A stretch of 64,000 nucleotides of DNA from Luteibacter anthropi (GTDB lineage Bacteria > Pseudomonadota > Gammaproteobacteria > Xanthomonadales > Rhodanobacteraceae), in the NCBI RefSeq assembly GCF_011759365.1, contig NZ_JAARLZ010000011.1:1-64000 (forward strand), given 5' to 3'. Position 1 is the first letter of the stretch; each line of letters starts with the position of its first letter. Position numbers and translations under genes: made by a program. Below are positions 40,392 to 50,403 of the stretch, piece by piece. Under the pieces are notes generated by a model that saw nothing but the letters and a program-made list of their open reading frames with translations, made no database searches and was not told where the DNA came from.

Positions 40392-40853
40392 ATGGTCGAC
40401 CAGCTCAAAGTTGAAGATATCTCGTTCGCCTACCTGATCAACGACGTCACCCTGCTTTTCCGCAAGCATTTTGACCGGCGGGCGGTGAAGTTCGGCCTGA
40501 CCCGTGCCCAGTGGCGGGCGCTCAAGGCATTGCACCGCACGCCGGGCATGCGCCAGAACGAACTGGCCGAGCGGCTGGAAATGGAGCCCATCGCGGTGGG
40601 CCGCGTCATCGACCGCCTCCAGGCGGCCGGCTTCGTCGAACGTCGCGCCGATCCGAAGGATCGCCGCGCCTGGCGCCTGCACGACACCGAGCAGGCCCGG
40701 GGCATCATCGACGACATGGAAGACATCGCCAAAGGCCTCCGCAAGGACGCCGTGGAAGGCATTGCGATGGAAGACCTGCAGACGACACTCGCGGTTCTCA
40801 ACCGCATGAAGGAGAATCTGCAGGGTCTCGACGGTCCGGCCGAGGAAGGCTGA
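40392..40853 (+). CDS. MarR-family transcriptional regulator
   Basis: A 153-residue winged-helix dimer. The DNA-binding region is LTRAQWRALKALHRTPGMRQ...NELAERLEMEPIAVGRVIDRLQ, with the wing DPKDRRAWRLH. MarR proteins are usually ligand-released repressors. The adjacent RND pump genes (114 bases downstream, same strand) are the probable target; an inverted repeat overlapping a -10 box in the gap supports this. Confidence 0.93.
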   Translation: MVDQLKVEDISFAYLINDVTLLFRKHFDRRAVKFGLTRAQWRALKALHRTPGMRQNELAERLEMEPIAVGRVIDRLQAAGFVERRADPKDRRAWRLHDTEQARGIIDDMEDIAKGLRKDAVEGIAMEDLQTTLAVLNRMKENLQGLDGPAEEG

Positions 40854-40879
40854 GGCCCCGGGTCAACCGAATCGCCGGG

Positions 40880-40900
40880 CAACCGTTCGCTATAAGGTTG
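40880..40900 (+). promoter_or_regulatory. Putative promoter and operator of the RND pump
   Basis: The inverted repeat CAACC, 11 bases, GGTTG encloses and overlaps a -10-like TATAAG (40891-40896) between marR and the adaptor gene. Consistent with repression by the upstream MarR protein, but no -35 is convincing. Confidence 0.35.
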
Positions 40901-40967
40901 TCCGACCCAAAAACATGTCCGCGTCCCCGCGCGGCGACCGATCCAGGTGGAGTCGGCCGGAGCACTC

Positions 40968-42107
40968 ATGCAGCGATCCCCAGGGAAGAAACTCGTCCTC
41001 GTCGTAGGCCTCGTGGCCGTGGCCGCCGTGGCGGCGGGTATCTGGCGCCACGACGCCGGAAGCAAGGACGTGCAGACCAAGGGCAAGACAGCACAGGCGC
41101 AGGCCGGCGTGCCGGTCACCACGGATCTCGCCACACGCGGGGAAATCGATCTCTCGCTGAAGGTCATCGGCCGTGCCGAGGCCTATTCCACCGTGAACGT
41201 GCGCTCGCGCGTGAACGGCCAGCTTGAGCGTCTGGCGTTTACGCCGGGCAGTCATGTGAAGAAGGGCGACCTGCTCGCGCAGGTGGACCCGCGTCCGCTG
41301 AAGGCTGCCCTCGATGCCGCCAAGGGCAATGTCGCCCGTGACGAGGCGTCGCTGGTAAAGGCCGAGGCCGACCTGGAGCGCTACCAGAACATGCTCGGCA
41401 AGGGCTTCGTCAGTCGTGCCGACTACGATCTCTACAAGGCCAATCTCGGCGTGGCGCGTGCCAATCTCGAAAGCGATCGCGCCGCCGTGCGTGCCGCGCA
41501 GGTGCAGCTCGACTTCACCACCATTGCCGCACCGTTCGATGGCATCACGGGTGCGCCGCTGGCCTATCCCGGCGCGACGCTGAGCGCGGACACCACCGAT
41601 ATCGTCGTGCTCAACGAAGTGGACCCCATCCGCGTGGCCTTCGCCATTCCCGAGGATGGCCTGTCCGCCGTACGCGCAAGTGCGCGACGCGGCACGCTTC
41701 CGGTGGAAGCGCACGTACCGGGCGACACCGGCGGTCCCTTGCAGGGCGAGCTGGAATTCATCGACAACGCCGTGGATACCACCACCGGCACCATCGTCCT
41801 CAAGGGTCGCTTCGTCAACGCGGATGGTCGCCTCACGCCGGGCCAGTTCGCCGAAGTCACCTTGCCGACCACGCGACTTGCCGATGTCGTAAGTGTTCCC
41901 GTCGTGGCTTTGCAGAGCTCCACCTCGGGCAGTTTCGTCTTCGTGGTAAAGCCGGACAACACGGTGGAGCAGCGCACCGTTACCACGGGCGCCGCCTCGG
42001 GCAACCGGGTCGTGATCGACAAGGGCCTGCAAGGCGGCGAACGCGTGGTCACCGAAGGCCAGATGCTGCTAGTGGACGGCGCGCGCGTGCGCCTCGACAA
42101 GGCCTGA
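40968..42107 (+). CDS. RND efflux periplasmic adaptor (MdtA-like)
   Basis: A 379-residue membrane-fusion protein. The N-terminal signal/anchor is KKLVLVVGLVAVAAVAAGIW, with no lipobox. The lipoyl-like barrel follows (NVRSRVNGQLERLAFTPGSH; VKKGDLLAQVDPRP), then a helical hairpin (about 105-170) and the beta-barrel. It joins the RND pump to an outer-membrane channel, which is not encoded here. The ATG at 40968 is preferred over a GTG 21 bases upstream because CCGGAG precedes it. Confidence 0.92.
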   Translation: MQRSPGKKLVLVVGLVAVAAVAAGIWRHDAGSKDVQTKGKTAQAQAGVPVTTDLATRGEIDLSLKVIGRAEAYSTVNVRSRVNGQLERLAFTPGSHVKKGDLLAQVDPRPLKAALDAAKGNVARDEASLVKAEADLERYQNMLGKGFVSRADYDLYKANLGVARANLESDRAAVRAAQVQLDFTTIAAPFDGITGAPLAYPGATLSADTTDIVVLNEVDPIRVAFAIPEDGLSAVRASARRGTLPVEAHVPGDTGGPLQGELEFIDNAVDTTTGTIVLKGRFVNADGRLTPGQFAEVTLPTTRLADVVSVPVVALQSSTSGSFVFVVKPDNTVEQRTVTTGAASGNRVVIDKGLQGGERVVTEGQMLLVDGARVRLDKA

Positions 42108-42117
42108 GGGTCCGCGC

Positions 42118-45100
42118 ATGAATCTGCCGGAACTCTGCATCCGCCGGCCCGTGATGACCACGCTGCTGATGGCGGCGCTGGTGATCTTCGGCCTGGCCGC
42201 GTACCCGAAGCTGCCCGTCAACGAACTGCCGAACGTGGACTTCCCCACGATCAACATCAGCGCGAGCCTGCCGGGTGCGTCGCCGGAGACGATGGCATCC
42301 TCGGTTGCCACGCCGCTGGAAGCGCAGCTGTCCACCATCGCGGGCATCGACTCGATGACCTCGTCCAGTTCGCTGGGCTCCACCACGATCACGGTCACCT
42401 TCGCGCTTGATCGCAGCATCGACGGCGCCGCGCAGGACGTGCAGGCCGCCATCTCCGCCGCACAGCGCCAATTGCCGCAGGACATGCCCACGCCGCCCAC
42501 CTATCGCAAGGTAAACCCGGCGGATGCACCGATCCTGTTCCTCACCATGCAGTCGTCCACGCTGCCGCTTTCCACGGTGGACGACTACGCCGAAACGGAG
42601 CTGGCGCAGCGTCTGTCGATGGTCGATGGCGTGGCGCAGGTGAACGTCTACGGCTCGCAGAAGTACGCGGTGCGCATCGCGGTCGATCCGGATCGCCTCG
42701 CGGCCACGGGCATCGGCGTGGACCAGATGCGCCAGGCGATCGCCGCGGCCAACGTCAACAAGGCCACCGGTTCGCTCAACGGCAAGCGCCAGTTGCTGTC
42801 CATCCGCTCCGATGGCCAGCTCATGCGCGCGGCCGATTACAACCAGGTGGTGGTGGCGTATCGCAACGGCGCGCCCATTCGCCTGTCCGATATCGCCGTG
42901 CCGCGTGACAGCGTGCAGGACGACCAGAAGGCCAGCTGGTTCAACGGCCATCGCGCGATCACCCTTGCCATCCAGCGCCAGCCCGGTGCCAACACGGTGG
43001 AAACCGTCAATCGCATCCTGGCCCTGCTGCCGGCCTTCTCGGAAACGCTGCCGCCGTCGGTGAAGCTCGACGTGATGTACGACCGCTCGGTGTCCATCCG
43101 CGAATCGGTGGCCGACGTGCAGTTCACGCTGATCCTGGCCGGCATCCTCGTGGTGGCGGTGATCTACCTGTTCCTCGGCAATGCCTCGGCCACGCTGATT
43201 CCTGCCGTGGCGTTGCCTATCTCGGTACTGGGCACGTTCGGCGCGATGTTCGCCCTGGGCTACAGCCTCGACAACCTGTCTTTGCTGGCGTTGACGCTGG
43301 CGGTGGGTTTCGTGGTGGACGATGCCATCGTGATGCTGGAAAACATCATGCGTCATATCGAAATGGGTGAAAAACCCTTCGATGCGGCCGTGAAGGGCGC
43401 CAGTGAAATCGGCTTCACCATCTTCTCGATGACACTCTCCCTGGTGGCAGTGTTCATCCCCGTGATGTTCATGGGCGGCATTGTCGGTCGCCTGTTCCAC
43501 GAGTTTGCCGTGGTCATCAGCGTGTCGATCCTGATCTCGGGCTTCGTCTCGATCACGCTCACGCCGATGCTGTGCAGCCGTTTCGTCAAGGCGCACGACC
43601 ACGACAAGCGCAGCTTCATCGTGGTGTGGTTCGACAAGGGATTCAGCGCGCTCACGAATGGCTATACGCGCACACTGGGCTGGTGCATGCGTCATCCGCT
43701 GACGGTGGTGGCCGTGTTCTTCCTGAGCCTTGCCGCCACGGCCGTGCTCTTCATGGTGACGCCGAAGGATTTCATCCCTGCCGGTGACAGCGGCCAGCTG
43801 CGTGTTACCACCGAAGGCCCGACCGATATCTCCTTCTCGGCCATGTCCGCGCGCCAGCAGATGCTGGCGGAAATCGCCGGCAACGATCCGAACATCGAAG
43901 GCTATATGTCGAGCGTGGGCGCCGGTGGTGCGCGCGCGACGATCAATTCCGGATCGATCCTGCTACGCCTGAAGCCTGCCGATGAGCGCGGGCACACCAC
44001 GCCGGACGAGATCATCCAGGAGCTGCGGCACAAGTTTGCCGAGGTGCCGGGTATCCGCACCTATATCCAGAATCCACCCGCCATCCAGGTGGGCGGCCGC
44101 CAGTCGAAGGCGCAATACCAGTACACGGTGCAGTCCACCGATCTGCACGCGCTTTACGACTGGTCGGGCAAGCTGGTCACGGCGTTCCAGAAGCTTCCGG
44201 GCTTCCAGGACGTCACCACGGATCTCGACCTCAACAGCCCCTCGATGGTCGTCACGGTCAACCGCGACAAGCTGGCGCCGCTGGGCCTCACGATGGAGCA
44301 GGTGCAGACCGCGCTCGGTACCGCGTTCGGCGAGAACCAGATTTCCACGATCTATGGCTCGGCCACGCAGTACTGGGTGATCCTTCAGGTGGAACGCCGC
44401 ATGCAGGATGACCCTGCCGTGCTGTCGAAGCTTTATGTGACCTCGGATACCGGCAAGCTGGTGCCGCTCAATACGGTGGCGCGTTTCGAGCGCAGGCCGC
44501 AGGTGCTCACGGTGAATCACCAGGGCCAGCTGCCGGCGGTCACTGTCTCTTTCAATCTGGCGCCGGGTGTGTCGCTGAGCGATGCGGTGCAGAGCATTGA
44601 TCGCGCCACTACCGAAATGAAGCTTCCCGCGACACTGAGCGGCAGTGTGCAAGGCACGGCGCAGGCCTTCCAGGATTCGGTGAAGGGCATGGGCCTGCTG
44701 CTCCTGCTGGCCGTGTTCGTGATCTACCTCGTGCTGGGCATCCTGTACGAGAGCTTCATTCATCCACTCACGATTCTCTCCGGCCTGCCAGCGGCGGCCG
44801 TGGGGGCGTTGCTGACGCTGGTGATCTTCCACGCATCGCTCGACCTGTTCGCCTTCGTTGGCATCGTGATGCTGGTGGGTATCGTGAAGAAGAACGCGAT
44901 CATGATGATCGACTTCGCCCTGGAGCATCAGCGCGATGGTACGGTGTCGCCGTTCGATGCGATCTATGAAGCCTGTCGCGTGCGCTTCCGCCCGATCATG
45001 ATGACGACGATGGCGGCGTTTGCGGGTACGTTGCCGATTGCACTGGGTATCGGCGCGGGTGCGGAGACACGTCGCCCACTGGGCCTTGCCGTGGTGGGTG

Positions 45101-45222
45101 GCCTGGTGGTGTCGCAGATCCTGACGCTCTACCTCACACCCGTGATCTACCTGTACATGAATCGCCTGCAAGAGCGCCTGGCGCCGAAGCAGGTAGAAGG
45201 CGAGCCGCTGCCGAATCATTGA
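42118..45222 (+). CDS. RND efflux transporter (MdtB/MexB type)
   Basis: A 1034-residue proton-driven drug exporter of the hydrophobe/amphiphile family. It has a start helix (MNLPELCIRRPVMTTLLMAA), two large periplasmic loops and twelve helices. The proton-relay aspartates lie in VGFVVDDAIVMLENIMRH (TM4), and the repeat GIVMLVGIVKKNAIMMIDFAL (TM10) is present. The PNVDFPTINISASLPGASPE opening is closest to MdtB/MdtC-type pumps. Ten bases after the adaptor gene. Confidence 0.95.
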   Translation: MNLPELCIRRPVMTTLLMAALVIFGLAAYPKLPVNELPNVDFPTINISASLPGASPETMASSVATPLEAQLSTIAGIDSMTSSSSLGSTTITVTFALDRSIDGAAQDVQAAISAAQRQLPQDMPTPPTYRKVNPADAPILFLTMQSSTLPLSTVDDYAETELAQRLSMVDGVAQVNVYGSQKYAVRIAVDPDRLAATGIGVDQMRQAIAAANVNKATGSLNGKRQLLSIRSDGQLMRAADYNQVVVAYRNGAPIRLSDIAVPRDSVQDDQKASWFNGHRAITLAIQRQPGANTVETVNRILALLPAFSETLPPSVKLDVMYDRSVSIRESVADVQFTLILAGILVVAVIYLFLGNASATLIPAVALPISVLGTFGAMFALGYSLDNLSLLALTLAVGFVVDDAIVMLENIMRHIEMGEKPFDAAVKGASEIGFTIFSMTLSLVAVFIPVMFMGGIVGRLFHEFAVVISVSILISGFVSITLTPMLCSRFVKAHDHDKRSFIVVWFDKGFSALTNGYTRTLGWCMRHPLTVVAVFFLSLAATAVLFMVTPKDFIPAGDSGQLRVTTEGPTDISFSAMSARQQMLAEIAGNDPNIEGYMSSVGAGGARATINSGSILLRLKPADERGHTTPDEIIQELRHKFAEVPGIRTYIQNPPAIQVGGRQSKAQYQYTVQSTDLHALYDWSGKLVTAFQKLPGFQDVTTDLDLNSPSMVVTVNRDKLAPLGLTMEQVQTALGTAFGENQISTIYGSATQYWVILQVERRMQDDPAVLSKLYVTSDTGKLVPLNTVARFERRPQVLTVNHQGQLPAVTVSFNLAPGVSLSDAVQSIDRATTEMKLPATLSGSVQGTAQAFQDSVKGMGLLLLLAVFVIYLVLGILYESFIHPLTILSGLPAAAVGALLTLVIFHASLDLFAFVGIVMLVGIVKKNAIMMIDFALEHQRDGTVSPFDAIYEACRVRFRPIMMTTMAAFAGTLPIALGIGAGAETRRPLGLAVVGGLVVSQILTLYLTPVIYLYMNRLQERLAPKQVEGEPLPNH

Positions 45223-45249
45223 TGCGCCGATACCGCGGCCACCTATCCC

Positions 45250-45466
45250 TGTAGGAGCGCGCCTTGCGCGCGACCGGTAGGCGGGAATACTGCATCCTTC
45301 CGTATCATCGGTCGCGCGCAAGCACGCTCCTACAACAGCGGCGCAATCGCGACAGCCGTTGTGGACGAGTCATGCCCCCATGTAGGAGCGCGCCTGCGCG
45401 CGACCGGTGCTACGGGGATGTTGACACCCCTCGTATCACCGGTCGCGCGCGAGGCGCGCTCCTACA
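45250..45466. repeat. Cluster of four palindromic repeats
   Basis: Alternating orientation: forward 45250-45275, inverted 45310-45334, forward 45381-45405, inverted 45441-45466. They fill the 266 bases between the convergent RND and M28 peptidase genes; no terminator is visible apart from their own hairpins. Confidence 0.9.
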
Positions 45467-45488
45467 ACAGGGTGTTGATCGTTAATGG

Positions 45489-46931
45489 TCAGTCGTGTGC
45501 GCCGTCGTTGGCGAACGCGCCCGGTGCCGAACCGAAATTGCCATCCGCTTGCGCCGCGAGATACGCGAACGTCGCATACACCGCCACATTCTGTGCAAGC
45601 GCCTTCGGATCGATCTTGTCCAGCGTATCGTTCGCGTTGTGGTGGTAATCGAAGTAATCGGTGCCGTCCTGCGTCAGCGACAGTGCCGCCATGCCCTTGG
45701 CATGCATCTGCGAGAGATCCGAGCCACCACCGCCCGGCTTGCCCGGGTCGTAGGCAACACCGATCGGTTCCAGCACCTTGGCAATCTGCGCGATGGCGCC
45801 ACGCGCTTCCGGCTTCACCGATGCCGTCATGCGCCAGATGCGTCCCGCACCGAAGTCGGACTCGGTACCCAGCTGGAACTTCGCCACGTCCTTCGCATGC
45901 GCATCGGCATAGGCACGACCACCCCAAAGGCCCATTTCCTCGTTCGCAAACGCAATCACGCGAATCGTGCGATCAGGCCGCTGCGGCATGTCCTTGATGA
46001 GCTTCGCGGCAGCGGCGGCGATGGCTACGCCTGCACCGTCGTCGATGGCGCCCGTGCCGAGGTCCCAGGAATCCAGGTGTCCGCCAATGGCGACGACTTC
46101 ATCCGGATGCTTGCGACCGGTGACTTCGGCGATGACGTTGGTACCTTCGTACATGCCCTTGAAGCCGACATCGAGGTCCAGCTTCAGCGTGACGGGCTTG
46201 CCTTCCTTCAACACGCGTTCGAGCTGGTCGGCATCGGGAAGCGACAGCGCGGCAGCCGGGATCGCATCCTTCGGATCGGTGAAGCCGGTGACACCGGTAT
46301 GCGGCGTACGGCTGTGCGGATCGGTACCCGCCGAGCGCAGCAGGTAGGCAGCGGCACCCATCTTCGCGGCAAGCACCGGGCCGCGCGTGCGCGTGACCGA
46401 ACCCATGCCGTAGTCATGGCCGTCCTTCTGCTGCGCCATATGCGTGCTGACGTAGACGATCTTGCCCTTCACCGTGGCCGGGTCAGCGGCCTTCAGCGCA
46501 TCGAGCGTATCGAAGCCCACGACTTCGGCGGTAAGTCCACCCTGCGGCGTGCCTGCGGAGTAGCCAAGCGCCGTGACATACAGCGCCTGCGGGAACGGCG
46601 CGACGATGGCCGCGTGCTCGCTGTGGCGCTCCCACAGCGGATAGCTGACCTTTTCGGTGTACACCTTGTCGAAGCCCATCGCCTTGAACTTCGCGATGGT
46701 CCAGTCGACGCCACGCTTGTCGGCTTCGCTGCCGGCCAGGCGCGCACCGACTTCGGTGGTGAGCCCGGCCACGAAGTCATAGCCGGTGTTGTCGTTCATG
46801 GCCTTGTCGCGCAGCGTAGTCGCTGCGGCGATGGCCTTCTCCGGAATGGTGGTGTCCTTGCCGGCGGCATGGGCGGAAAAGGCAAACGCAAGGCACGCGG
46901 CAAGCGCGTGCAGGCGGAAGGTGTGACGCAT
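45489..46931 (-). CDS. Secreted M28-family zinc aminopeptidase
   Basis: A 480-residue exported metallopeptidase. The signal peptide is MRHTFRLHALAACLAFAFSA, cut near AHA-AGK. A PA-like insert (about 140-260) precedes the catalytic core. Zinc ligands are visible as GGHLDSWDLGTGAIDDGAG (His and bridging Asp), NEEMGLWGGRA (Glu-Glu), the Asp in TESDFGAG and the late His in FDYHHNANDTLD. Likely degrades peptides in the periplasm or outside. The start at 46931 is chosen for the signal peptide and the GGGGGT upstream. Confidence 0.93.
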   Translation of the reverse strand: MRHTFRLHALAACLAFAFSAHAAGKDTTIPEKAIAAATTLRDKAMNDNTGYDFVAGLTTEVGARLAGSEADKRGVDWTIAKFKAMGFDKVYTEKVSYPLWERHSEHAAIVAPFPQALYVTALGYSAGTPQGGLTAEVVGFDTLDALKAADPATVKGKIVYVSTHMAQQKDGHDYGMGSVTRTRGPVLAAKMGAAAYLLRSAGTDPHSRTPHTGVTGFTDPKDAIPAAALSLPDADQLERVLKEGKPVTLKLDLDVGFKGMYEGTNVIAEVTGRKHPDEVVAIGGHLDSWDLGTGAIDDGAGVAIAAAAAKLIKDMPQRPDRTIRVIAFANEEMGLWGGRAYADAHAKDVAKFQLGTESDFGAGRIWRMTASVKPEARGAIAQIAKVLEPIGVAYDPGKPGGGGSDLSQMHAKGMAALSLTQDGTDYFDYHHNANDTLDKIDPKALAQNVAVYATFAYLAAQADGNFGSAPGAFANDGAHD

Positions 46932-47000
46932 GATGACCCCCGGGGACGGAAAGATCCGATTATTGCGCCGGGGGTGCGGCCTTGAGTAGGCCAAAGGTCA

Positions 47001-47087
47001 TGTAGGAGCGCGCTTCGCGCGCGACCGGTGATACGGCAACCATCAATGGATACGTGCCCACGGCCGCGCGCAAGGCGCGCTCCTACA
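47001..47087. repeat. Pair of opposed palindromic repeats
   Basis: Forward copy at 47001-47025 and inverted copy at 47062-47087, between the M28 gene start region and the mscL stop. Confidence 0.88.
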
Positions 47088-47130
47088 GGAGTAGGAGCGT
47101 GTTCGCGATCAGGATCGCGAAGGCGTTGAA

Positions 47131-47541
47131 TCAGGGCGTGCGGTTCTGCTGCTTCAGCAGGTCGCGGATTTCCTGCAGCAGCACCACGTCCGCTGCCGGC
47201 GGGGCCGGCTTGTCTTCCTCGCGGCGGGTGAGCTTGTTGATGCCCTTGACCACCAGGAAGATCGCGAAGGCGATGATGACGAACTGGATCAGCACGTTCA
47301 CGAACACGCCGTACTGGATCGCCACTTCGGCGGTCTTGGTGGCGGCATCGGCCGGCTTGAGCACCCATTTCCACTGCGACAGGTCGATGCCGCCGATCAA
47401 CCAGCCGATGGGCGGCATGATGATGTTGTCGACGAGCGAAGTGACGATCTTGCCGAACGCCGCACCGATCACCACACCGACCGCCAGGTCGATCACATTG
47501 CCACGCAGGGCGAACTTCTTGAATTCCGCGACGAAACTCAT
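47131..47541 (-). CDS. mscL: Large-conductance mechanosensitive channel
   Basis: A 136-residue pentameric osmotic safety valve. N-terminal helix and TM1 are [21 protein letters not shown] then [18 protein letters not shown]2 is [20 protein letters not shown]; the cytoplasmic coiled-coil end is [14 protein letters not shown]. The periplasmic loop is slightly longer than in E. coli. Confidence 0.97.
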   Translation of the reverse strand: MSFVAEFKKFALRGNVIDLAVGVVIGAAFGKIVTSLVDNIIMPPIGWLIGGIDLSQWKWVLKPADAATKTAEVAIQYGVFVNVLIQFVIIAFAIFLVVKGINKLTRREEDKPAPPAADVVLLQEIRDLLKQQNRTP

Positions 47542-47614
47542 CGGTTGTGTCTCCTTCTCTTGATGTTGCGTCGTAGGTGGAAACTACCCACCCGGATGTC
47601 AGTGGTCCGCGAAG

Positions 47615-48301
47615 TCAGCTCACGCGCCCCTCGAGCGTGGTGACGCCTTCGAGGGTCGCACGAAAACGGTCGCCGCGCACGATGGCCGATACGCCCGCCG
47701 GGGTGCCGGTGAAGACGAGGTCGCCGGCCTTCAGCTCGAACAGGCGCGACAGGTGGGAGAGGATGGCCGGCACGTCGAGCAGCATGTCGCCCAGCGTGGC
47801 GTCCTGGCGCACGGTGCCGTTCACTTCCAGCGTGATGCGGGTGGCCGCCGTGGGACGGACCTCGGTGGCGGGGACAATGGCCGACACCGGGGCGGAATGA
47901 TCGAAGCCCTTGGCGACGTCCCACGGGGCACCCTTGGCCTTGGCCTGCGCCTGGAGGTCGCGGCGGGTGAGGTCCAGGCCCACGCCATAGCCCCACACGA
48001 GCCCGGCGGCCTGCGCCTCGGTCAGGTCCGAGCCACCGGCACCCAGTGCCACCACCATCTCCACCTCGTGGTGCAGATCGCTGGTGACCGAGGGGTAGGG
48101 CACGTCGGCGCCATCGGTCACCACGGCATCGGCCGGCTTGGTGAAGAACATCGGGTTCGACATGTCGACGGTGGCGCCCATCTCCTTCGCGTGATCGGCG
48201 TAATTGCGGCCGATGCAGAAGATGCGGCGGACGGGAAAGCGCTCGGAGCGCCCGGCGACGGGAAGGCTCGGCTGGGCCGGCGAAGGGATGACGGTATTCA
48301 T
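47615..48301 (-). CDS. Fumarylacetoacetate hydrolase (FAH) family protein
   Basis: A 228-residue short FAH-fold hydrolase. The start region FCIGRNYADHAKEMGA, the metal/catalytic segment SDLHHEVEMVVALG and GYGVGLDLTRRDLQ are those of fumarylpyruvate/acylpyruvate hydrolases and related oxaloacetate decarboxylases (FAHD1 group). The precise substrate is not evident. It is divergent from the ABC export operon; the shared 125-bp gap contains TGACA-CC-TGTCA at 48326-48337. Confidence 0.9.
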   Translation of the reverse strand: MNTVIPSPAQPSLPVAGRSERFPVRRIFCIGRNYADHAKEMGATVDMSNPMFFTKPADAVVTDGADVPYPSVTSDLHHEVEMVVALGAGGSDLTEAQAAGLVWGYGVGLDLTRRDLQAQAKAKGAPWDVAKGFDHSAPVSAIVPATEVRPTAATRITLEVNGTVRQDATLGDMLLDVPAILSHLSRLFELKAGDLVFTGTPAGVSAIVRGDRFRATLEGVTTLEGRVS

Positions 48302-48426
48302 GGCCGTAGGTTAGCAAAGGCCGCATGACACCTGTCACGACCGATGGCTGATGGCCGGAAATGGTTCGCGAGGCCCCCCGATCGCATGATCCTGCCATGC
48401 CAGGAGCGTATCGGGGACAAGGGGAC

Positions 48427-49680
48427 ATGAATTCGAATGCCGAGCTGCTGAGGCAGCTGAAGATCGACAAGTCGCACCGGGAGGCGCACGGAAACGGCGG
48501 TGGTCGCGCTGGGCGTACCGCGCTGGTCGTGGCCGGCGTGGTCGTCGCCGTGCTCCTTCTGGGCGGTGCGGCCTGGGCCTTCATGGCAAAGCGTCCCGTC
48601 GAAGTGCACACCGCCACGGCGATGGCGCCGGCGGCTGCCGCTGAAGCCGGTGCCGTGCTCCAGGCCACGGGCTATGTCACCGCCCGCCGCCAGGCCACCG
48701 TTTCCGCGCAGATCACAGGCACGCTGACCGAGGTGCTGATCGAGGAGGGCGACCGGGTGACCAAGGGCCAGGTGCTGGCCCGGCTGGAAGACAACGCACT
48801 GCGTGCCGGCCTGCAGTCGGCCCAGGCCAATGCCGCCGCCGCCCATGCCACGGTGACCCAGAACGAGGCCCAGCTGACCCAGGCGCTGCGTGACGCGGAT
48901 CGCCAGGACGCTCTCGTCGGGCGCGGGCTCGTATCCAAGCAGGCGGCCGAGCAGACCCGTACCCAGGCCGATACGTATCGTGCCCAGGTGCAGACGGCCC
49001 GCCGCCAGGCCGCTGCGGCCGATGCGCAGGTGGGCGTGGCGCAGGTCAATCTCGACTACACCATCGTGCGTGCGCCCTTCGATGGCGTGATTACCGACAA
49101 GGCCGCGCAGGTGGGCGAGATCGTGTCGCCGCTGTCGGCCGGTGGCGGCTTCACCCGTACCGGCGTCGGCACCATCGTGGACATGGGCTCGCTGGAAATC
49201 GACGTGGACGTCAACGAGGCCTATATCGGCCGCGTACAGCCGGACATGGCCGCTGAAGCCGTACTCGACGCCTATCCGGACTGGAAGATTCCCGCCCATG
49301 TGATCGCCATCGTGCCGGCCGCGGATCGCGGCAAGGCCACCGTGAAGGTGCGCGTGGCGCTGGAAAGCCGCGATGCGCGCATCGTGCCGGACATGGGCGT
49401 TCGTGTTTCTTTCCTGGAAAAACGCGCTCCGGTGGCCAGCGAAACGCCAAAGGGTGTGTTCGTGCCTGCCGCCGCCGTGGCCCGTCGCGATGGACGCGAG
49501 GTGGTGTTCACCGTGTTCGCCGATCACGCCAGGCGTAACGACGTCACTGTCCGCCCGGGTGGCGATCCGCGCCTGGTATCGCAAGGCATCGCCGCCGGCG
49601 ACACCGTGATCGTCTCGCCTTCCGATTCGCTCGCCGATGGTGCCGCCGTGCGCGTCGCCACCTCATCCACCTCGCCCTGA
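48427..49680 (+). CDS. ABC exporter periplasmic adaptor (MacA-like)
   Basis: A 417-residue HlyD/MacA-type membrane-fusion protein. A cytoplasmic start (MNSNAELLRQLKIDKSHREA) precedes one helix (about 37-57) and the barrel/lipoyl part (TGYVTARRQATVSAQITGTL; VLIEEGDRVTKGQVLARLED). A long helical hairpin (about 120-190) and a beta-barrel (VRAPFDGVITDKAAQVGEIV) follow. Heads a four-gene operon with an ATPase and two FtsX/MacB-type permeases. AAGGGG precedes the ATG. Confidence 0.92.
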   Translation: MNSNAELLRQLKIDKSHREAHGNGGGRAGRTALVVAGVVVAVLLLGGAAWAFMAKRPVEVHTATAMAPAAAAEAGAVLQATGYVTARRQATVSAQITGTLTEVLIEEGDRVTKGQVLARLEDNALRAGLQSAQANAAAAHATVTQNEAQLTQALRDADRQDALVGRGLVSKQAAEQTRTQADTYRAQVQTARRQAAAADAQVGVAQVNLDYTIVRAPFDGVITDKAAQVGEIVSPLSAGGGFTRTGVGTIVDMGSLEIDVDVNEAYIGRVQPDMAAEAVLDAYPDWKIPAHVIAIVPAADRGKATVKVRVALESRDARIVPDMGVRVSFLEKRAPVASETPKGVFVPAAAVARRDGREVVFTVFADHARRNDVTVRPGGDPRLVSQGIAAGDTVIVSPSDSLADGAAVRVATSSTSP

Positions 49681-49700
49681 CACGTACGGAGACACCCACG

Positions 49701-50387
49701 ATGGCCACCCTGATCGACATCCAGGATCTTTCCAAGACCTACGAACGCGGCCGGCAGAAAGTCGAAGTACTGCATGGCGTGAACCTGAGCATCGAGGAAG
49801 GCGACTTCCTCGCGCTGATGGGGCCGTCCGGTTCGGGCAAGACGACCTTGCTCAACCTCATCGGCGGTCTCGATACCCCGACCGGCGGCAGCCTCAGCGT
49901 GGCGGGCGAGCGTATCGACCGCCTCGGCAGCGGTGCCCTGGCGAAGTGGCGTGCCGCGCATGTCGGTTTCGTGTTCCAGTTCTACAACCTCATGCCCATG
50001 CTGAGTGCGCAGCGCAACGTGGAACTGCCGTTGTTGCTGACGAAGCTGTCGGCTTCGCAGCGCAGGCAGAATGCGTCTGTCGCGCTGCAACTGGTGGGTT
50101 TGTCCGAGCGTGCCTCGCACAAGCCATCGGAACTCTCCGGCGGCCAGCAGCAGCGTGTCGCCATTGCACGAGCCATCGTCTCCGATCCCACGCTGCTGGT
50201 CTGCGACGAACCCACGGGCGACCTCGACCGCCAGTCGGCGGAAGACATTCTCGGCTTGCTGCGTGAACTCAACCGCGAACACGGCAAGACCATCGTGATG
50301 GTCACCCATGATCCCAAGGCCGCCGAGTACGCCAACCACACGCTGCACCTCGACAAGGGCACCCTCGTCGAACAAGTGGCGGCCTGA
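49701..50387 (+). CDS. ABC transporter ATP-binding protein (MacB/LolD type)
   Basis: A 228-residue ATPase with Walker A GPSGSGKTT, Q-loop FVFQFYNLMPMLSA, signature LSGGQQQRVAIARAI, Walker B LLVCDEPTGDLD and the switch His (VMVTHDPKAAEYA). Energises the two permeases encoded next. Confidence 0.96.
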   Translation: MATLIDIQDLSKTYERGRQKVEVLHGVNLSIEEGDFLALMGPSGSGKTTLLNLIGGLDTPTGGSLSVAGERIDRLGSGALAKWRAAHVGFVFQFYNLMPMLSAQRNVELPLLLTKLSASQRRQNASVALQLVGLSERASHKPSELSGGQQQRVAIARAIVSDPTLLVCDEPTGDLDRQSAEDILGLLRELNREHGKTIVMVTHDPKAAEYANHTLHLDKGTLVEQVAA

Positions 50388-50403
50388 CGCGGAGGATGCC
50401 GGC

